64,000 nucleotides of DNA from Taenia hydatigena (taxonomy: Eukaryota; Platyhelminthes; Cestoda; Cyclophyllidea; Taeniidae): positions 14,120,148 through 14,184,147 of the forward strand of contig JADWOT020000009.1 in assembly GCA_036345935.2 (NCBI GenBank). The letters are read 5' to 3'. The notes beneath the pieces were generated by a model. That model searched no databases and was not told the origin of the DNA. It saw nothing but the letters and a program-made list of their open reading frames with translations. Of this stretch, positions 12,649-25,490 are shown piece after piece. Position numbers and translations under genes: made by a program. Numbering within the stretch: position 1 is the first letter of the stretch; each line of letters opens with the position of its first letter.

Positions 12649-12888
12649 AATGGCACAGCAGAATGCGTCAGACCCGCCGTGATGTTTGCAGTGCTTAGCT
12701 TGTGGAAGCAATCTAAGCAGCTGATTGATTTGATTGCTTCACCAAGGTACGGTGCGGTGCGGTGCGGTGATTCCCGTCCTCATGGCGTCGTCATGGTCAG
12801 ACCACACTCGTTAGTGTTGCCAAGGGGTGTGGAAACAATCCTGAACGAGGAGGAGGAGCAGAAGGAGGGGATAACCTCAATGAAATGA
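12649..12888 (+). CDS. Open frame after the gap, possible terminal exon
   Basis: Eighty codons without a stop run from the gap edge to a TGA at 12886-12888. The early part is hydrophobic and helical (AVMFAVLSLWKQSKQLIDL), the middle is basic, and the end is acidic (NEEEEQKEG) before the stop. A GTGCG-type pentanucleotide run at 12747-12769 lies inside it. It could be the last exon of the polycystin gene or of another gene in the gap. No polyadenylation signal is obvious just downstream. I do not recognise the product, and a chance frame is possible. Confidence 0.28.
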   Translation, partial: NGTAECVRPAVMFAVLSLWKQSKQLIDLIASPRYGAVRCGDSRPHGVVMVRPHSLVLPRGVETILNEEEEQKEGITSMK

Positions 12889-14999
12889 AATTGTGCGTAA
12901 ATGTGTGTGCATTAGTATTTCCCAGACATTTGTTATTTTAAATACACCCACTTCAATGCGACCTGTCATCTCGTATCCTTCGTGAATTTGGGTCTTTTGT
13001 ACCTGCGCCGAATGTAGGCGATTTTGTGGAAATGGTTTTAAGGTTGGTGGCTAAAAAGGCTAGTAGAACCTTAGTTTAAGGCTTTTCTCGTTCCAATATC
13101 CTCAGTGGTGGTCTACTTGTGTGTGTGTGTGTGTGTGTGTGTGAATCTCAAGCGAGCGTTTGTATTACCGTGCTGCGTCGACTGTCACTGATACTGTCTG
13201 TTTGGGTGCCTTCGTGTGCTGCTCGTGCCGTTGAGTGAAGCAGTTGATTCGGTTATTTTTGGAACAGATGGTGTCACCTGCTGCCATGGGTCTTGATTTT
13301 GGGAAGAAGCAGTTGACCCGCTTTCTTTTGTCACTAGCCTTGAGTATGTCTTCTTAAGTGATTAAGGTAGAGGGAGGGATGGAGGGAGGGAGCTGTGTGC
13401 AATGGTTTTGCCTTTTCATGCGTGGACGCCTAGTGCTTTGAATGAATTTGTCGAGTGTGTTAGGTTGTTAAGACTAGCATTGAAATACAGCTTGAAGGCG
13501 TTGTTATCAGGTGAATGTCGTTACGTGTTGATAGGCTGGACTTGACTTGTGAGACTCTGCTGAGAATTGAAATTACAACTCCTCTAAATAAGCCCTTCTT
13601 CTTTTGTTCTTTTCTTTATTCTTCTTCTTTCTTCTAAGCCATAACGGTGCCTGGTATTCCACGCTCTAGTGCATCAAGAAATTCTGTTCTGGTAATTCCA
13701 AATATCGTAGTTGTTAGTAGGAGAGGGTGGAGAGGCAGGTATATCACAGTTTCAGTTTTATTCCTTTTCTTCATTGGTTCATTTGTCGTGCGCCATAGTT
13801 TGCCATGGTGACGACTGAGGGGAGACGAGTAACACTGTGCTGTGATATGCGCTCCCTGTGTGTTTGACGCTCTCCCTCGAAACCGTCGAACTGCGTACAC
13901 TTGCTGCTAGTAAGGCATGCTTCTTCTTTTGTTTTGGTAATTGTCCCCTCCAATTTACTTGTGAATGAATTTGGTGTTGAGTAGAGATGCAGTGGTGTCG
14001 TGGTGACCACGTTGTGAGGCAGCACACACACGCCCACAACCATCCTGGCGTGTTCACTTCCTCTACTGTAGTATGTTGTAGTAATAGCAGCGGTGGTTGT
14101 AGGTGCAGTGGTAGCCCCATCGTAGTCTCCGTACTCCCTTGACTGCTTTACCACTGTCACTGTTGATGTTGTTATTTATCATTACTACGAATATTTCTCT
14201 TGTCGTGTGGCCTAGGCTCTTTGTACCGGTCTCATTGTTATGAGCAAAGGCGCGTGTTTGACCCTTCTACTCCTGAGGCACCTGAGTAAATTGGCAAGAA
14301 CTTCTGTTCATTTATCATAATTCAACCAATTGACAACTTTTCCATTGCCTCTTCATTTACTTTATACTAGTAGCAGCGGTAGTGTCAAGGGTGGTTTGGT
14401 TGGGTGGAGAGATGAAGTTAGCTATGCCTCCTTCCCTCCTTATGTGATGCATACCCGTCTGATTATCTAGCTATCCATCTAACACCCACCAACCGATTTA
14501 ACTGTCGAACACACAATCGTCCCTTCCTTCACACTGCTTCTCCTTTTGGCTTCACCTCAGCGAGTCTGCAAGATGCGTTGCTGGAATGAACGTATGCACA
14601 CACACGCACACACAAACCAAATTGTCCATTCTCTTCCCACTTTCTCCAACCCCAGGTCTCAGCAATTTCGACTGCCTTGGTATGCTGACCTCAGCAGCCA
14701 GTAGGTTGTCCACGCACTGGATGTTGGAAGTGTGGGTGAGTGCAGCAGACAGTGGAGTGAGTGAGAGGAGTCGCGACGATAGATACAGGCAGTCGCACGG
14801 TATAGGCTCAATCGATCAGTGCACTCGGTCGTCTCCCTCTTCCGTCCCTTTAATTAGGTACTTAGTTGTATCACCTCCTCCTCCTCGTCTGAAACGTCAC
14901 CACCATGAGAAGTCTAGACAATTGCTGTGCGGTTATTCAGTGCAACAGCACTTAGTTGATTGACAAGCATTCACCCCCATCCTACACCACCACCACCAT
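12889..14999. other. Simple-repeat-rich intergenic stretch
   Basis: Holds a (GT)n run at 13119-13143, a GGGA-type purine run at 13369-13393, a short (CA)n at 14597-14613 and CCT/CAC triplet runs at 14876-14998. The open frames overlap these biased tracts and resemble nothing I know. Confidence 0.5.
13119..13143. repeat. (GT)n microsatellite
   Basis: About twelve uninterrupted GT units in the stretch downstream of the gap. Likely polymorphic in length. Confidence 0.95.
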
Positions 15000-15182
15000 T
15001 GTAGCGTCCTGAGGCTCCCTTAAAGGCAAAAGAAGGCAGAATACTGGGGTAGAATATATGTATTCAGCAAAGAGAGGAAAATGAGCTGGTGGCAAGGCCG
15101 GGAGGCCAGCCTACGCAGCCAGAGCAATATGGCCACCTCTGTGACCCTGACCGATACCGGTAGTTCAAACGAAGCATTACCA
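15000..15182 (+). mobile_element. Solo-LTR-like element, copy 1 (diverged)
   Basis: Starts TGTAGCGTCC and contains the family's GGCAAAAGAAGGCAGAAT block, the TATA-like GAATATATGTATTC, and the near-3' block ACCGGTAGTTC. The 3' end is altered (ATTACCA where ACTACA is expected), and no clean target duplication is seen. It belongs to the family best seen at 27279-27464. Confidence 0.75.
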
Positions 15183-16429
15183 CCGTCATCACCCTTGCTT
15201 CAAGAGGAATTAGGGCCGCTGTGGCTCACCACATAGCGTCTCAACGGATTTGGTGCACTCTCTTTCGTCGTGCCACCATACGGTGTTTTTGGACCACCAG
15301 GACGAGAGGCGAAGTGAGTGCAGGCATTCATCATCTACCTTGTACTTGCTGTTACTTGGTGCACCGTTTCTCCATTCGTCTCGACGAGTTATAGTAGGAA
15401 ACACTTGTGCTACTACTCTTTATGAGGGCGTGAGGATGAGCATACGTGGGACAGAGAGCACAAAAAAGTGGAAGCTAAGATGCGATAGGCTTCCGGACAT
15501 CCTCCTCCTCCTCCTCTACTTGAGTGGACCACATTCCTCCTCCTCCCCTCTCATTAATACAAGCATGATGTGAACTGACAAGGGTTCCTTCCTTCGTTGC
15601 TATTTACTGTTTCATCACCAGTATTAGATGGACGCCATCTCCCTCTCTTCTCTCTTCTTGTTTGGCTCCCTCGCTGGTTGGGACCTAAGTGAAACCCCAA
15701 TCCTGATACTACAACTGTTGACTTGTGTGCGGTTTTTGTGAAAAAAGTGCCAACCACCGAGCATCATTGCAATACTTTGTTTGTTTGAACTACCGGTTTC
15801 GGTCAGGGTCACAAAGGTGGCCGAATTGCCCTAGCTGTGTTGGCTGGCCTCCGGGCCATGCCAACAGCTTATTTCCTCTCCCCGTTGAACATATATAATC
15901 TGCCCTGGTATCTTGCCTTATTTTGTCTTCAAAGGAACTTCGACACTCTGCATTGGTGGCAACGGATAGTGGACGTGACTCTATAGGGTTTCTATTCCGA
16001 TCTATACCACCTGTAGCATATTGCAGCGGTGAAGGAGGAATGCATGTGCTAAGGATGGGAGTGTCTCTGACCTCCTATAGCAGAGGGGCTAAGAACGACA
16101 CCCACCTTGGGCATCTATGCCATCTCCGTGTTCTACATGAAAGGTATTAACAGCTGAAGCGACACTAGCCGTGTATCAGCTGGAAGGAAATCGTTGCGAA
16201 GATTGCCCCTAACATACTTCCAAAAGTAGATCAGTGGGCTGTCTCTCCACGGACATACTGATGGTCAGCAGAACTCTTATTCTGAACTTTGTTCCTGGGC
16301 CAAACGAAACTCCAAGTTCAATGCACTACCAGGAGGGATCACTGACGTGGGTGTGATGCCTCGCTTCAATCGTGTCGAATGCCACGACTGGCATGGTTAA
16401 CTCGTGGGTGCTTGTTGCAGCACTGACTA
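15183..16429. other. Intergenic stretch around LTR copy 2
   Basis: Outside the LTR-like element at 15768-15952 it holds a (CCT)n run near 15499-15518 and short open frames on both strands without recognisable products. Confidence 0.45.
15768..15952 (-). mobile_element. Solo-LTR-like element, copy 2 (minus strand, diverged)
   Basis: The reverse complement carries the same blocks in order, including GACCGAAACCGGTAGTTCAA and the paired GGCCAGCC motif, and ends in TG/CA-type termini. It faces copy 1 across about 0.6 kb. The two are in opposite orientation, so they are not the two LTRs of one element. No matching 5-bp flanks were found. Confidence 0.72.
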
Positions 16430-17956
16430 CGTTGTAATGCTTAGTTTCCTTTCCGCCTAACTGTTACAATAGTACCGCAGCTAGGGAGGTTCCGTTTTAA
16501 AATGTTCACATACACTGCACAAACACGTCTATCCACAAGCTCAAGGGGTAAAGTGACAAGCAATTAAGCCTTGATGATGAAGTGTTCGACACTGGATGAA
16601 GTAGGATCTGTTTAGCTGCATCCATGTATTCCTCCGTGGTTCTGCGTTGTTCATGGAAGGAAAACCCAGAGATGTGATGATAGCGTCGATGCTGATAAAG
16701 AATTAGCCGTTTTGAGCTTTGTTTATTCCAACTTGAACGCTGACGTCTCAGCAAAACCCTCTCCTTCTCTTCCTTTTTACTCACATTTCCTTGTCCCCCT
16801 CGACCACCACTGTGGAGTGAAATATCACCGTTTCTTAGGGATGCATAGCAAATAAAGAATGGATTCAATAAAGTATAAGCGACAAACCCATTGTACAGTC
16901 AGGGAATGCCACAATAGTTGGGCTGCTTTTGCTTAGCTGTACTACATGCCTGGCGGATTTTTGAAGCGATTTAGAGGTGGTGAGGACCAAAAGGCAATGA
17001 TGAGATGCTACTTCTGCTTAGGCTCGGATTCTAATTGGCGCCGACACACTGCACCATGAGTCAGCAAAGTAGAAGCAACCAAGGCCGTGCTGTGCGCAGT
17101 GGTTGCATACTGCGCTAGATGAACGAAGTGATGCCAACAGAGATGGCGTGAGCTCGTGTGTGATATTGCATTTCCCCACGTAAGGCAATCTTCTTGCAAA
17201 GCATTCTGTGCAGTGAAGGCGTACTCCTGAGCCTGCATTTCGTTGGACTGTAGCAGGATAAGATGGAGCATGATTATGGGAGAAGGTTGCATGAGGCCCC
17301 AAAGCTATGGCTGGGTAGCTGAGCACACACTGTATTGAGTCAGAATTAACCAGACGCCTGCTCACATATATTTGCTTTGATGGTGTGAGTGAGAAGTGAA
17401 TCAAAGTTTGCAAGCATAATAAAACAAATTTGGCATACATAGTGATTGCAGGCTGGTCTGAGATTCGAACAAAGTGCTTTTGCTACCGTTTACATGCATG
17501 AATAATGAACGGTAAATGGATCCTCCGATCTCTCTCACTTATTTGGTGCCATATCAACATCCCGACACATTGAGCAAACTGGACAGTGCTAATGTAAGTT
17601 TGCTAAAACATGCCAAAAATGCGAACTGAGACGCTGAAGTCGTTCTGGTGTCCGGAATGAAGTGCTTGTGCATGTTGTGCGCTCGATGTAAAGCGAAGCC
17701 ACCGACTGCGCCTGTCCTCATCTCTGCGTGCAATTTGAATGTAGAGAGGTGATGGTCGTATCTTTGGTCAAAACCTGAGTTGGTGTAGGCACCTGAGTAA
17801 AGCTTACCGAAATGTGCTAGCTTTCCTGATTTGCCTTCCAATTTTGGAGGCACTTTTCCTACTCTCTCCAACTTTGAGAAGTGTGCAAGTTATTTGTCTG
17901 AGGAACTATTTAAAGCACCTGGTGTCATGGATGACTCTCACCCAATATACTTGCAC
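16430..17956. repeat. Repeat B, copy 1
   Basis: Same orientation as 53,640-55,047 and the reverse complement of about 59,745-61,240. Shared landmarks include the block with TTGTACAGTCAGGGAATGCC (16891-16910) and the block ending in CCAATATACTTGCACACC near 17956. This copy has about 270 bases at its left end that the 53.6-kb copy lacks but the 61-kb copy retains. At 17956 homology to B stops and repeat A begins at once. Confidence 0.9.
17103..17385 (-). pseudogene. Histone H3 relic in repeat B, copy 1
   Basis: Homologous base by base to the H3-like stretch at 60310-60600. The H3 likeness is read from that copy: an SxELL segment, a later ALQE segment and a C-terminal RHL..HFVHLAQ resembling RVTIMPKDIQLAR. 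Stops and frameshifts are present. H3 is a core nucleosome histone, and this copy is non-functional. Confidence 0.5.
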
Positions 17957-18214
17957 ACCTCATACACTCACTGTCTTATACTCGTCCTCCTCATTTACTA
18001 CAATTAGACGGTTGTCGGGCCTCGACTCTAGACATTCCCACTCAGGATGGATTAAACGACTCGGATGTGATATCCAGGGGTGAATCTGCTATCAAATGTA
18101 CGCCCTTCTAGCTTACGCCTACTAAAGAGCATTTATCCAGCATATTAGACTTTTGTCACCCATTTCGTTTTATAAAAACATATCTTTGGCCGTGTCAGCA
18201 TGACTGCAGTGGTG

Positions 18215-18428
18215 TCAACCTGCTGCACGACGGATGAATCTGCCTCGATCAAGATGGCTTGGCGTGACCGAATGTTTGGCTGTTTGGCTATTTTGATTCA
18301 TGCCTTTTTAAAGAGAGTCGTTGCAGTTGAATGGATATAGCAATGGGTTGACGACTACACCGTCAGCACTATCGGAGGACAGGTTGTAAATGCTTATACA
18401 AACAACTGCAAGAGTTCGCCGTGTGCTT
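18215..18428 (+). pseudogene. Possible histone H4-like relic in repeat A, right copy
   Basis: Counterpart of 1184-1400. The translation shows RMFG, LKRVV, VDDYT and QVVNAY in H4 order, but a TAG interrupts after 'AVEWI'. The likeness to H4 is weak and depends on its neighbours being histone relics. Confidence 0.3.
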
Positions 18429-19251
18429 GATTGTTTGAATACGGCTGTTAAAATAAATGGAACGCGGAATTTCTTTCGTATACCTTGGTGATAAGACTAT
18501 TGCACGATGCCGTATTCGTAAGTGAAAAACTCGACTCGAAAACAACTGTTTGAGGTAAGTTCAGCGCCTGGATGCTTTCATAAAGACGAAGAACAAGGTG
18601 TGCATTGCCGACGTGCAGAGCAGTCGAGAAGGAGCGGCTCTACTGATACGACCCAGGTGTTTGGGGCCATAGTGCAGACAAGGACTAAAAGAAGGGACTG
18701 GTAGAACCAACGAAAAGAAAGGAAGAGTGCTAATTTGGCCAAAGACCGCATTCGAGTATTAAACGCAGCTGCTGTCCAAGACTTAAGTGCTACGTAACAA
18801 TCTTAAGGGCTTGTTCTAATTGTCTGCTGATATGCACTAAATGATGCAGGTCGAAGATCTGCAGTGACATTCTACGACTTGCAGTAACACTCAGTAATCT
18901 TCCACGACTTTCCTATTCTACCCTTCGAGATTCAGGTTATGCGATTGTGGTTCTGCTAGACCAGTCAATGTATGTAGGGCATCATATATGACCCATATCG
19001 GTCAAGATCTACACTTTCGTGGAGTCACACTGATTTGTTGAGTGGCGATCAGTTCAAATCGTGTTAATATGCACGAATTACTCCTCGGTGACACAGGATG
19101 TCGGGTGCTTGTCGCGAGATGTGGCGTTGTTTCTCTAACGTCGTTCATTTGCAATGCGAAAAGGCAAGTGGAGCAAATGTGAATGCCGTGGTCGTTTAAT
19201 ATGGAAAAGTTGAGGGAATGGAAGTCCTGCAGCTTCGTCTTTGAGGCTGAA

Positions 19252-19442
19252 CCACTGAGTGCATCGGCGTCCGGTGAAGGACAGGTGGTACTCGCACTGT
19301 GACACCTCACTTCGGCGACTCATGCTTGCGTAGAGATGACACTTCACATGCGAAACACTTGAGTAGGTCAAGTGTGGGCTGATGTTGAAGACGACATGCA
19401 TGGCAACGTGATAGTCCAAATTCTTATTTCTTCGCCTGAGCC
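19252..19442 (-). pseudogene. Histone H2B-like relic in repeat A, right copy
   Basis: Counterpart of 170-360 on the opposite strand. It keeps RRRNK and SPHLT.SS in one frame and RSASTTC..PDADAL in another. The same two-frame structure in both copies means the frameshift predates the duplication. Confidence 0.38.
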
Positions 19443-19612
19443 TTTCGGAGCAGTGATTGTCAAAGTCGCCACGAAGACGGGAATAGCAGCAATTCTTCGA
19501 TTTACTGCAAATCCCTATTTGACGCATAAAGTCACCCAATTTCATTGCTAAAAATGAATGACGTCACAAGGCATTCCTTAAATGGTCACGCACAATGAAT
19601 GAGACCACAGAA

Positions 19613-22600
19613 GGATGTTTACCCTACAGTCGGTAGGACTTGAGATTGGTAAGTGAAGTGGAGAAATCCTGTTATTCAGACCTTCTGGTAAATAAGTAGC
19701 TGGGGCGTGCCACAGCTCTCCAGGCGTGTCAAAGTTGGACGCTGCAACATTAGCACCATGAGTGTCTGCAGACGATGCGTAAGATGCTCCAACTTAACTA
19801 GGCCCATGCCCAACTCCCAATTATGTGTGCTTTGTTTCGAGTAATAACACAATAAACTGACTGTCTTCTGGACTAATGTTTTTGCATTTGATTTGAAACG
19901 AAGTCTCCACTAATTGTCATGATCTCGTTTGCTACTTGGGATTTCGATGCACCTTCCCAGAAAATCATCTCGATCAGTAGTATTCATTTACCAAAGGCTG
20001 GTGGTCCTGAAATAAACACATCCACAAACACAAACAATTTTGGATTAAACTAGGAAACACGTCTTTGAACTGTCAACAAGCAACGTATCAATGAAAGCAG
20101 TCGTGCTGTTGTGGCAAGTCACGTTAGCAAATAACGAGGTAGAGAATTGAGGTTTCAAAACTCAATAAGGTTATTAAATTCAAGTCGAATGCTCGAAATG
20201 AATCCGACGTACTTGTTGGACTGCCCTCCTAGAAGGTAAACGAAATGCGGTGATGGGACAGAGAAGGTGAAGTGGAAGCAGGAAAGAATGGAAGATTGGT
20301 GAATGAAGAATTGGAAGAAGACTTAAGTCACACTAGACCTGCATTCAAAAAAGTAGTTTGAAATTGATTCCAATGATATCGGACAGATGGAAAGCAGAGT
20401 AAGTGTCGGCAGAATGAGAAGAAGGATAGTGAGATGGCATCTCAGTGCCATTTCGTCCACCTGCTGTCAGCTGATTGCTGCCATAAATATAGTCACCGGG
20501 GACACAGTATGATAGCGGAGAGAAGCCAGGAAGTACAGGAACAGATAATCCAAGCGGGCCTCAGTGGCTCATTCAGGATCACCGAACTGAAAGGGGTGTA
20601 TACAAGCAAGCATGAAGCAGGTCATTTTCGAAGAAGGCTAGGAAGAATAAAGGGGGCACACCATTTTGAAGAAGCATCAACACTTGAATGAACCTTAAAA
20701 TCGACGGGGATTGAGATGAGTGGGAGGAAGTTAGGCCTTGTTTATAAAATGCTCAGTGTGGAAGACAAAAGACTTGCCCAGCAGATCAGATTGGCAAATT
20801 ATTGCAGATATTTATCCCTGATTGCGGTTATTTCTCTACTTCTCATTGTAATTTGCCAGGCACATGGGATCATTTTCAATTGTGTTTGCTGGTAGAGGTG
20901 AATTTGAGTGGATCTTCGAGTAATTAAAGGACATGTGAACATTTTGCTGAGATTGGCCTGCGTTGAGGCGCATTTCGCTTTCCAGTGCTCCGTAAGCAAT
21001 CGTCATCCACACTGTTGGGGTTCAGCTTAGCGTGATGCGGTGATTTCTACACTCAACGCCTATATCAGGGCCGGGAATGCCCTCAACATCCGCTTTTATG
21101 AAGAGGTCAAAGCCAATGATTTGGCTCAGCTAACCCGCTAATTGTCAAATGCTGGAGCTTGTCAGCACTCTTTCACGTTATTTTTGTGATTGATTTGCCT
21201 CTTTGTTCAGTTTTTTATTTGCCTAGAGATTTTTCTCATTCTATTATTTGTTCGCACATTTGTTTGCGATACCGAAGGACATTCATCACTTTTGTAAATA
21301 TTCGTGACCTCTGAAAATTCGGCGATGCATCGCGATCGCCCCCAAGATCTATCGCGGCTTTCTCTACACGGTTTTGAGAGGTGCGGTCAAGTGGATGTGA
21401 TCCACCGTAATGACACGAATCGCATTTTTGCCTTCATGGGCAAGTGAGGTATGCCGCTTTCAGCGTGATATGCTGTAATTACGCATTGCGCGGTTGCTCT
21501 TAACAGTGGTTCTCTGAAAGGTTCTTTATGCTGAAATCCAGTGAAACTGATCCTACTTGGTTTGGTGCAATCCAGTATTTGAAGTATCAAGTGGTTAAAC
21601 AATAAAATTTTACAAAAATGGCCCACGGGAGTAGGAAGACAAGACCGTGAAGTTCTAATGCTCTGCCCTGCTTTGAGAATCCAAAGGGAAATCCACCCAT
21701 CTTTTTTCGTTTGCCTTTGTTTGCATGAGGTGCTAATGCAAACGCGCGGCGGAATGTGACCAAATAAAGGCAATGTGGAGCCTAGCGATCGACTACACGT
21801 ACGTTGTCCTAAAAGAAACCTTCAAAATTTATTTAAACCGCTTGCGCATCTACCCATAATTTTTTAACAACTCAGTGGATGTACTGTTCATGCTGTCAGC
21901 AAGGCAGAACAAGGTCTTCAGCAAGTGCATACGCCTCACAGCCTCAATTCTCATGTATAGTAAACGCAATGTGGACGAAAATTGAGTAAACTGAGTACAC
22001 ATAACACGAAAAATCCTCGCGATTTGCATCACATGGGAAGGCTTGAGTACTGCCTGGTGAATGGTGCAACTCCATTCTTATCTTGTACAAACACTGAACA
22101 TTTTGATCACTTAGAACTTTACCTGGTCTAGTAAACAGTCCAACATTGCAATGATGTCAACCGACTAAACAGCAACAAATCTAGCAGGCATTTTATCACT
22201 CTTTCGGAAGGCAATATGGCAGCAGAGGAAGACAGTACGGCAGAGCATGACCAGTCATTGCATGTGCAGCCACGCTTCTTCCTCCGCCCTAAATCAATGC
22301 ATATTTAAGGTGACATTCACCGCTTAACATAAGGCAAGCATCTTCAGGCTATCACAACTTAGATTTTTACAAATTTTCGGAATTCAACGACGCAGAAATG
22401 CATTACAACAAGACAAAACTTTGATTATTTTCATTTTATTAAGTCAGTGTCTGGTTACTCGCATAATTTTCCCCCAATGAATTGCGCTGACCTCTTGTGT
22501 GTCAAAACTACCCAATTGAATTGGTATCCTCACATTGCAAGCCTACGTCATAAAGACAAGCAGAATTGGGGCATTTTTGCTTAAAGTAGGCGTGGTGATA

Positions 22601-25404
22601 CGGCAATGCGCAGTAGCCTTAGCATCGGGCACGGTCAAAGTAACATGTGGTGTTTTAAAGACAGATTGTTTATTGCAAAGCATTGTCATCTTACTGTGGA
22701 GAAGGAATCACTATTATGAGTGGGTGAAACTTTATACACCTCCAAGTTCCTTCGATACTCCTAGGCATTTAGGTGTCGCTCGATGCGATCAGTGAATTAA
22801 GCTGAATCTTAACAATAGCTTATGAAATTTCCTTCTAAATTCTCAATAAATGATTGCAGCACTCCAAAATGGCAGAAAATCTGCAGGTTAATAACATCAC
22901 GGGCGAAATTGAGGACTGTGTTGACATCGGATTTGGATTTGGGTGCATTCTGAGATGAATGCTCTCACAGTTATGTTAATCTTCAAATTACGGCCAATCG
23001 CGATCCCATATCTTGAGCGTCATTCTCTGCTAGTGCACCAGGATTGGAAAAGCTCTTCGTACAAGTCGGTGCAACCCATTAGCCATTGTATCGGGTGAGT
23101 TCATCTATGTTTAGTACAGAGGTGTATTTGCCGTGGAATATCTTGTAAAATGGAACATATTTAGCAAAAATATAAAAGCTGGAGGTGTTTTCTCAAAAAA
23201 TTGCCTGTCGAACAACAATTGATTTTCCCTTTCTTAACAAAAGAAATTGCTTTAATGCTAGCCAATAACTTGGCGGTGATTAAACGCTTTCAATTCGTCA
23301 CAACTAACGGCGAATGCTAAGATTTATAGTTAAATTGTCAATGATCAAAACAGCCACCATCGAAAATGCTCGTGCGAAATTCACAAACGACTTGCGGTAT
23401 CGCAGTACGTTGTTTGGTGGGGACTGCACACATTGAGGGTGATATCAGCGCGTAGAGAAAATTAAAAGCTTAGAGTCGCGAAGTAAGCAAGTCCGCTTGC
23501 TTAAATGCAAAAGCAGCAATAAAAATACTGGCATGATGAAAGCATTAGACAGGCGCATTTCCATTGCCTGTTAAGAGTTCTAGATCGTTTCAGCGTCTAA
23601 TGTCATACTGTCTCGCCAGTCAGTGATTAATAGTGCTTCTTATCTTTTATTACACCACTGCGTGGAGCACTATTGGTCAAGTGATCCCAATAAACCTAAT
23701 TTTAGGCGATGGAAATTCTTGATCAATGTGGTCCCCTCATATATCACTGCACCACGCTCGGCTGTTGAGCAAGCGCCCGCTTCCAACGACTTCTGCGTGG
23801 GTGATTGGCCTTTTCACAATTGACCTGCTAATAGTCATGCGACGGCGCTTTGAGTTGCATCACCCAAACAGCCGCGAATTGACTGGGGACCCTCTGTGTG
23901 CGGACGCACACTTCCCCACCGACCTCAATCTCTGAGACCGTTCTTTGAGGTAATCATGAATGGCAGTCGATTCATGTTGTAGATGGCACTGTAATGCTCT
24001 TTGAGTTGAGTCCTAAGGTAGTGCTTTGCTAAACATGCCACTGTGAATGCCCCTTTGCAGATTTTGGATGGTGCCGGGCCGATTGAATTGGCAGACCCAA
24101 CGTTATGGTGGAAGAGAGCCCATCCTTCATATCAACAGCACTTCCCACTGCCAGCGAAGAAGAATGGTGAATGAGACATTTGCGAAAATGAGGCTGAGCT
24201 AGCCAAGTGGTCCTCTGTGTGCATCCTGTTTTCAAATGTATCTGAGACAACATGAGAAAGCCTAATTTGTGCTCAAAGCCTTCTAGTCAAGTTGAATTGG
24301 CAAACGAAGTGGCAGTGCAGTGTAGCTAGGTCTGGCTTACTCAAACTACCGTTTCTTTTGCTTACTGCAGCGCAACGGAGATTCTGTGTCAGAGAACTAG
24401 AATGCTAGCACAGTTAACATTGCTCTCTAGACATTCTTTAAGGACAGTGCCCTTGAACCGCCTCTACACCTGGTGATGATCCAAAACCATGACTTGATCG
24501 CAAATTGTACACAATACCTCCCCTTAGTCAGTGCTAAACCCAGATTATGGCTTTCATGTTCAGCAAAGCTAGTTCACTCAAATTTCTAAAGAACAATGTA
24601 GCAATTATGCTATCTGATGCCCTTTGCTTCGAGCTGAAGGCAGCACACACACTGTGCTCAACCAGTACCAAATCTGATGGAATTTTATCGTGAAAATACG
24701 CTATAGCAAACACTGGAATGCAATTCCCACCCGCTGATGCTTTCTGGCGCATAAATCACCCATCATGTAGCCAAATAATGAATCCCGTCCTTTTCGATAT
24801 GGCCAGCAACAATAAGCTGTGTTGTATCTTGTGAGTTGGATGCTATATGATTGACTAGTAATGAAAAATGGCCTTTGTATTCTGACCATTGAAAAGAAGA
24901 GGCGTATTATTGGCCTTTGCAAACCAATCCATCACAGCGCACACCACGCACCACGAACCTGCAAAGAAGGAGGAGAGTACTGTTCTTCTGCTTTCTCATG
25001 CTTTCCACGTGTAAGCACGAGGAGCAAAGAAAAATTGGCGATGCGTGCAAGCGACTGATCGATGCACCAATGCAGTGAACGTGTGAGCTGCTGCGCAAAT
25101 CACTGGACATTCATCCAAGGTCATCTGCCTGTTTGATGGAACCGTCTATAACCCTTTTTGTCTTTCGCCTGATTGACTTGCTGAAGGAATCCAAGGCGAC
25201 AGAGAAGTAGATCTATTGGTTTGGTGTTGGTGAGGAGGCGGATGATGTCTCGCCAGATTACCACTTAAACTATTCTGCTCACTACTCCGCAATGATCATG
25301 AAATCGACAACTCCTTGCTATAAATTTGCATCATCATTCCGCTGATTAAGTAATGAGGGGCTCTTGTTAACAAAAGGAATGCATTTTAACCAAAAACAAC
25401 ATGT
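19613..25404. other. Unrecognised intergenic DNA
   Basis: AT-rich, with no repeats matching the rest of the window by eye and only short open frames on either strand. The longest is a 128-codon minus frame at 21387-21773 with no recognisable motif. No gene can be supported. Confidence 0.5.
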
Positions 25405-25407
25405 AGG

Positions 25408-25490
25408 TTGGCAAAGAAGCAGAGGAGTCTGTCTACGAGGCAGCTTAGACAGATGTTCGTGTTGAAGAAGAGGAAGTGGGAAAGGGGGGG
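25408..25490 (+). pseudogene. Possible histone H3 N-terminal relic
   Basis: The frame from 25408 reads AKKQRSLST then RQL and, further on, VLKKRKW. This resembles the H3 tail order ARTKQTARKST, RKQL, VKKPHRY with a five-residue deletion (GGKAP missing). It sits 120 bases upstream of the H2A relic in the same frame, so if real it is a fused remnant. Short and basic, so chance similarity is a real risk. Confidence 0.33.

Larger units (their letters stand above)
17957..19612. repeat. Repeat A, right copy
   Basis: Reverse complement of the left copy at 1-1653. It ends near 19612 only because the left copy is cut by the window start, so the true outer edge could be further right. It abuts repeat B at 17956/17957, making an A/B chimera not present at the other B copies. 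Confidence 0.85.

Noticed and set aside
12436..12888. A single 150-codon open frame running through the gap
   Set aside because: The Ns are a placeholder of arbitrary length, so the frame across them has no meaning.
15000..15952. A complete LTR retrotransposon bounded by the two LTR-like copies
   Set aside because: The copies are in opposite orientation and the 585 bases between them have no coding capacity.
21387..21773. 128-codon minus frame as a reverse transcriptase or histone fragment
   Set aside because: No catalytic motif is present, and the resemblance to H2A (IPHL) is too short to support.
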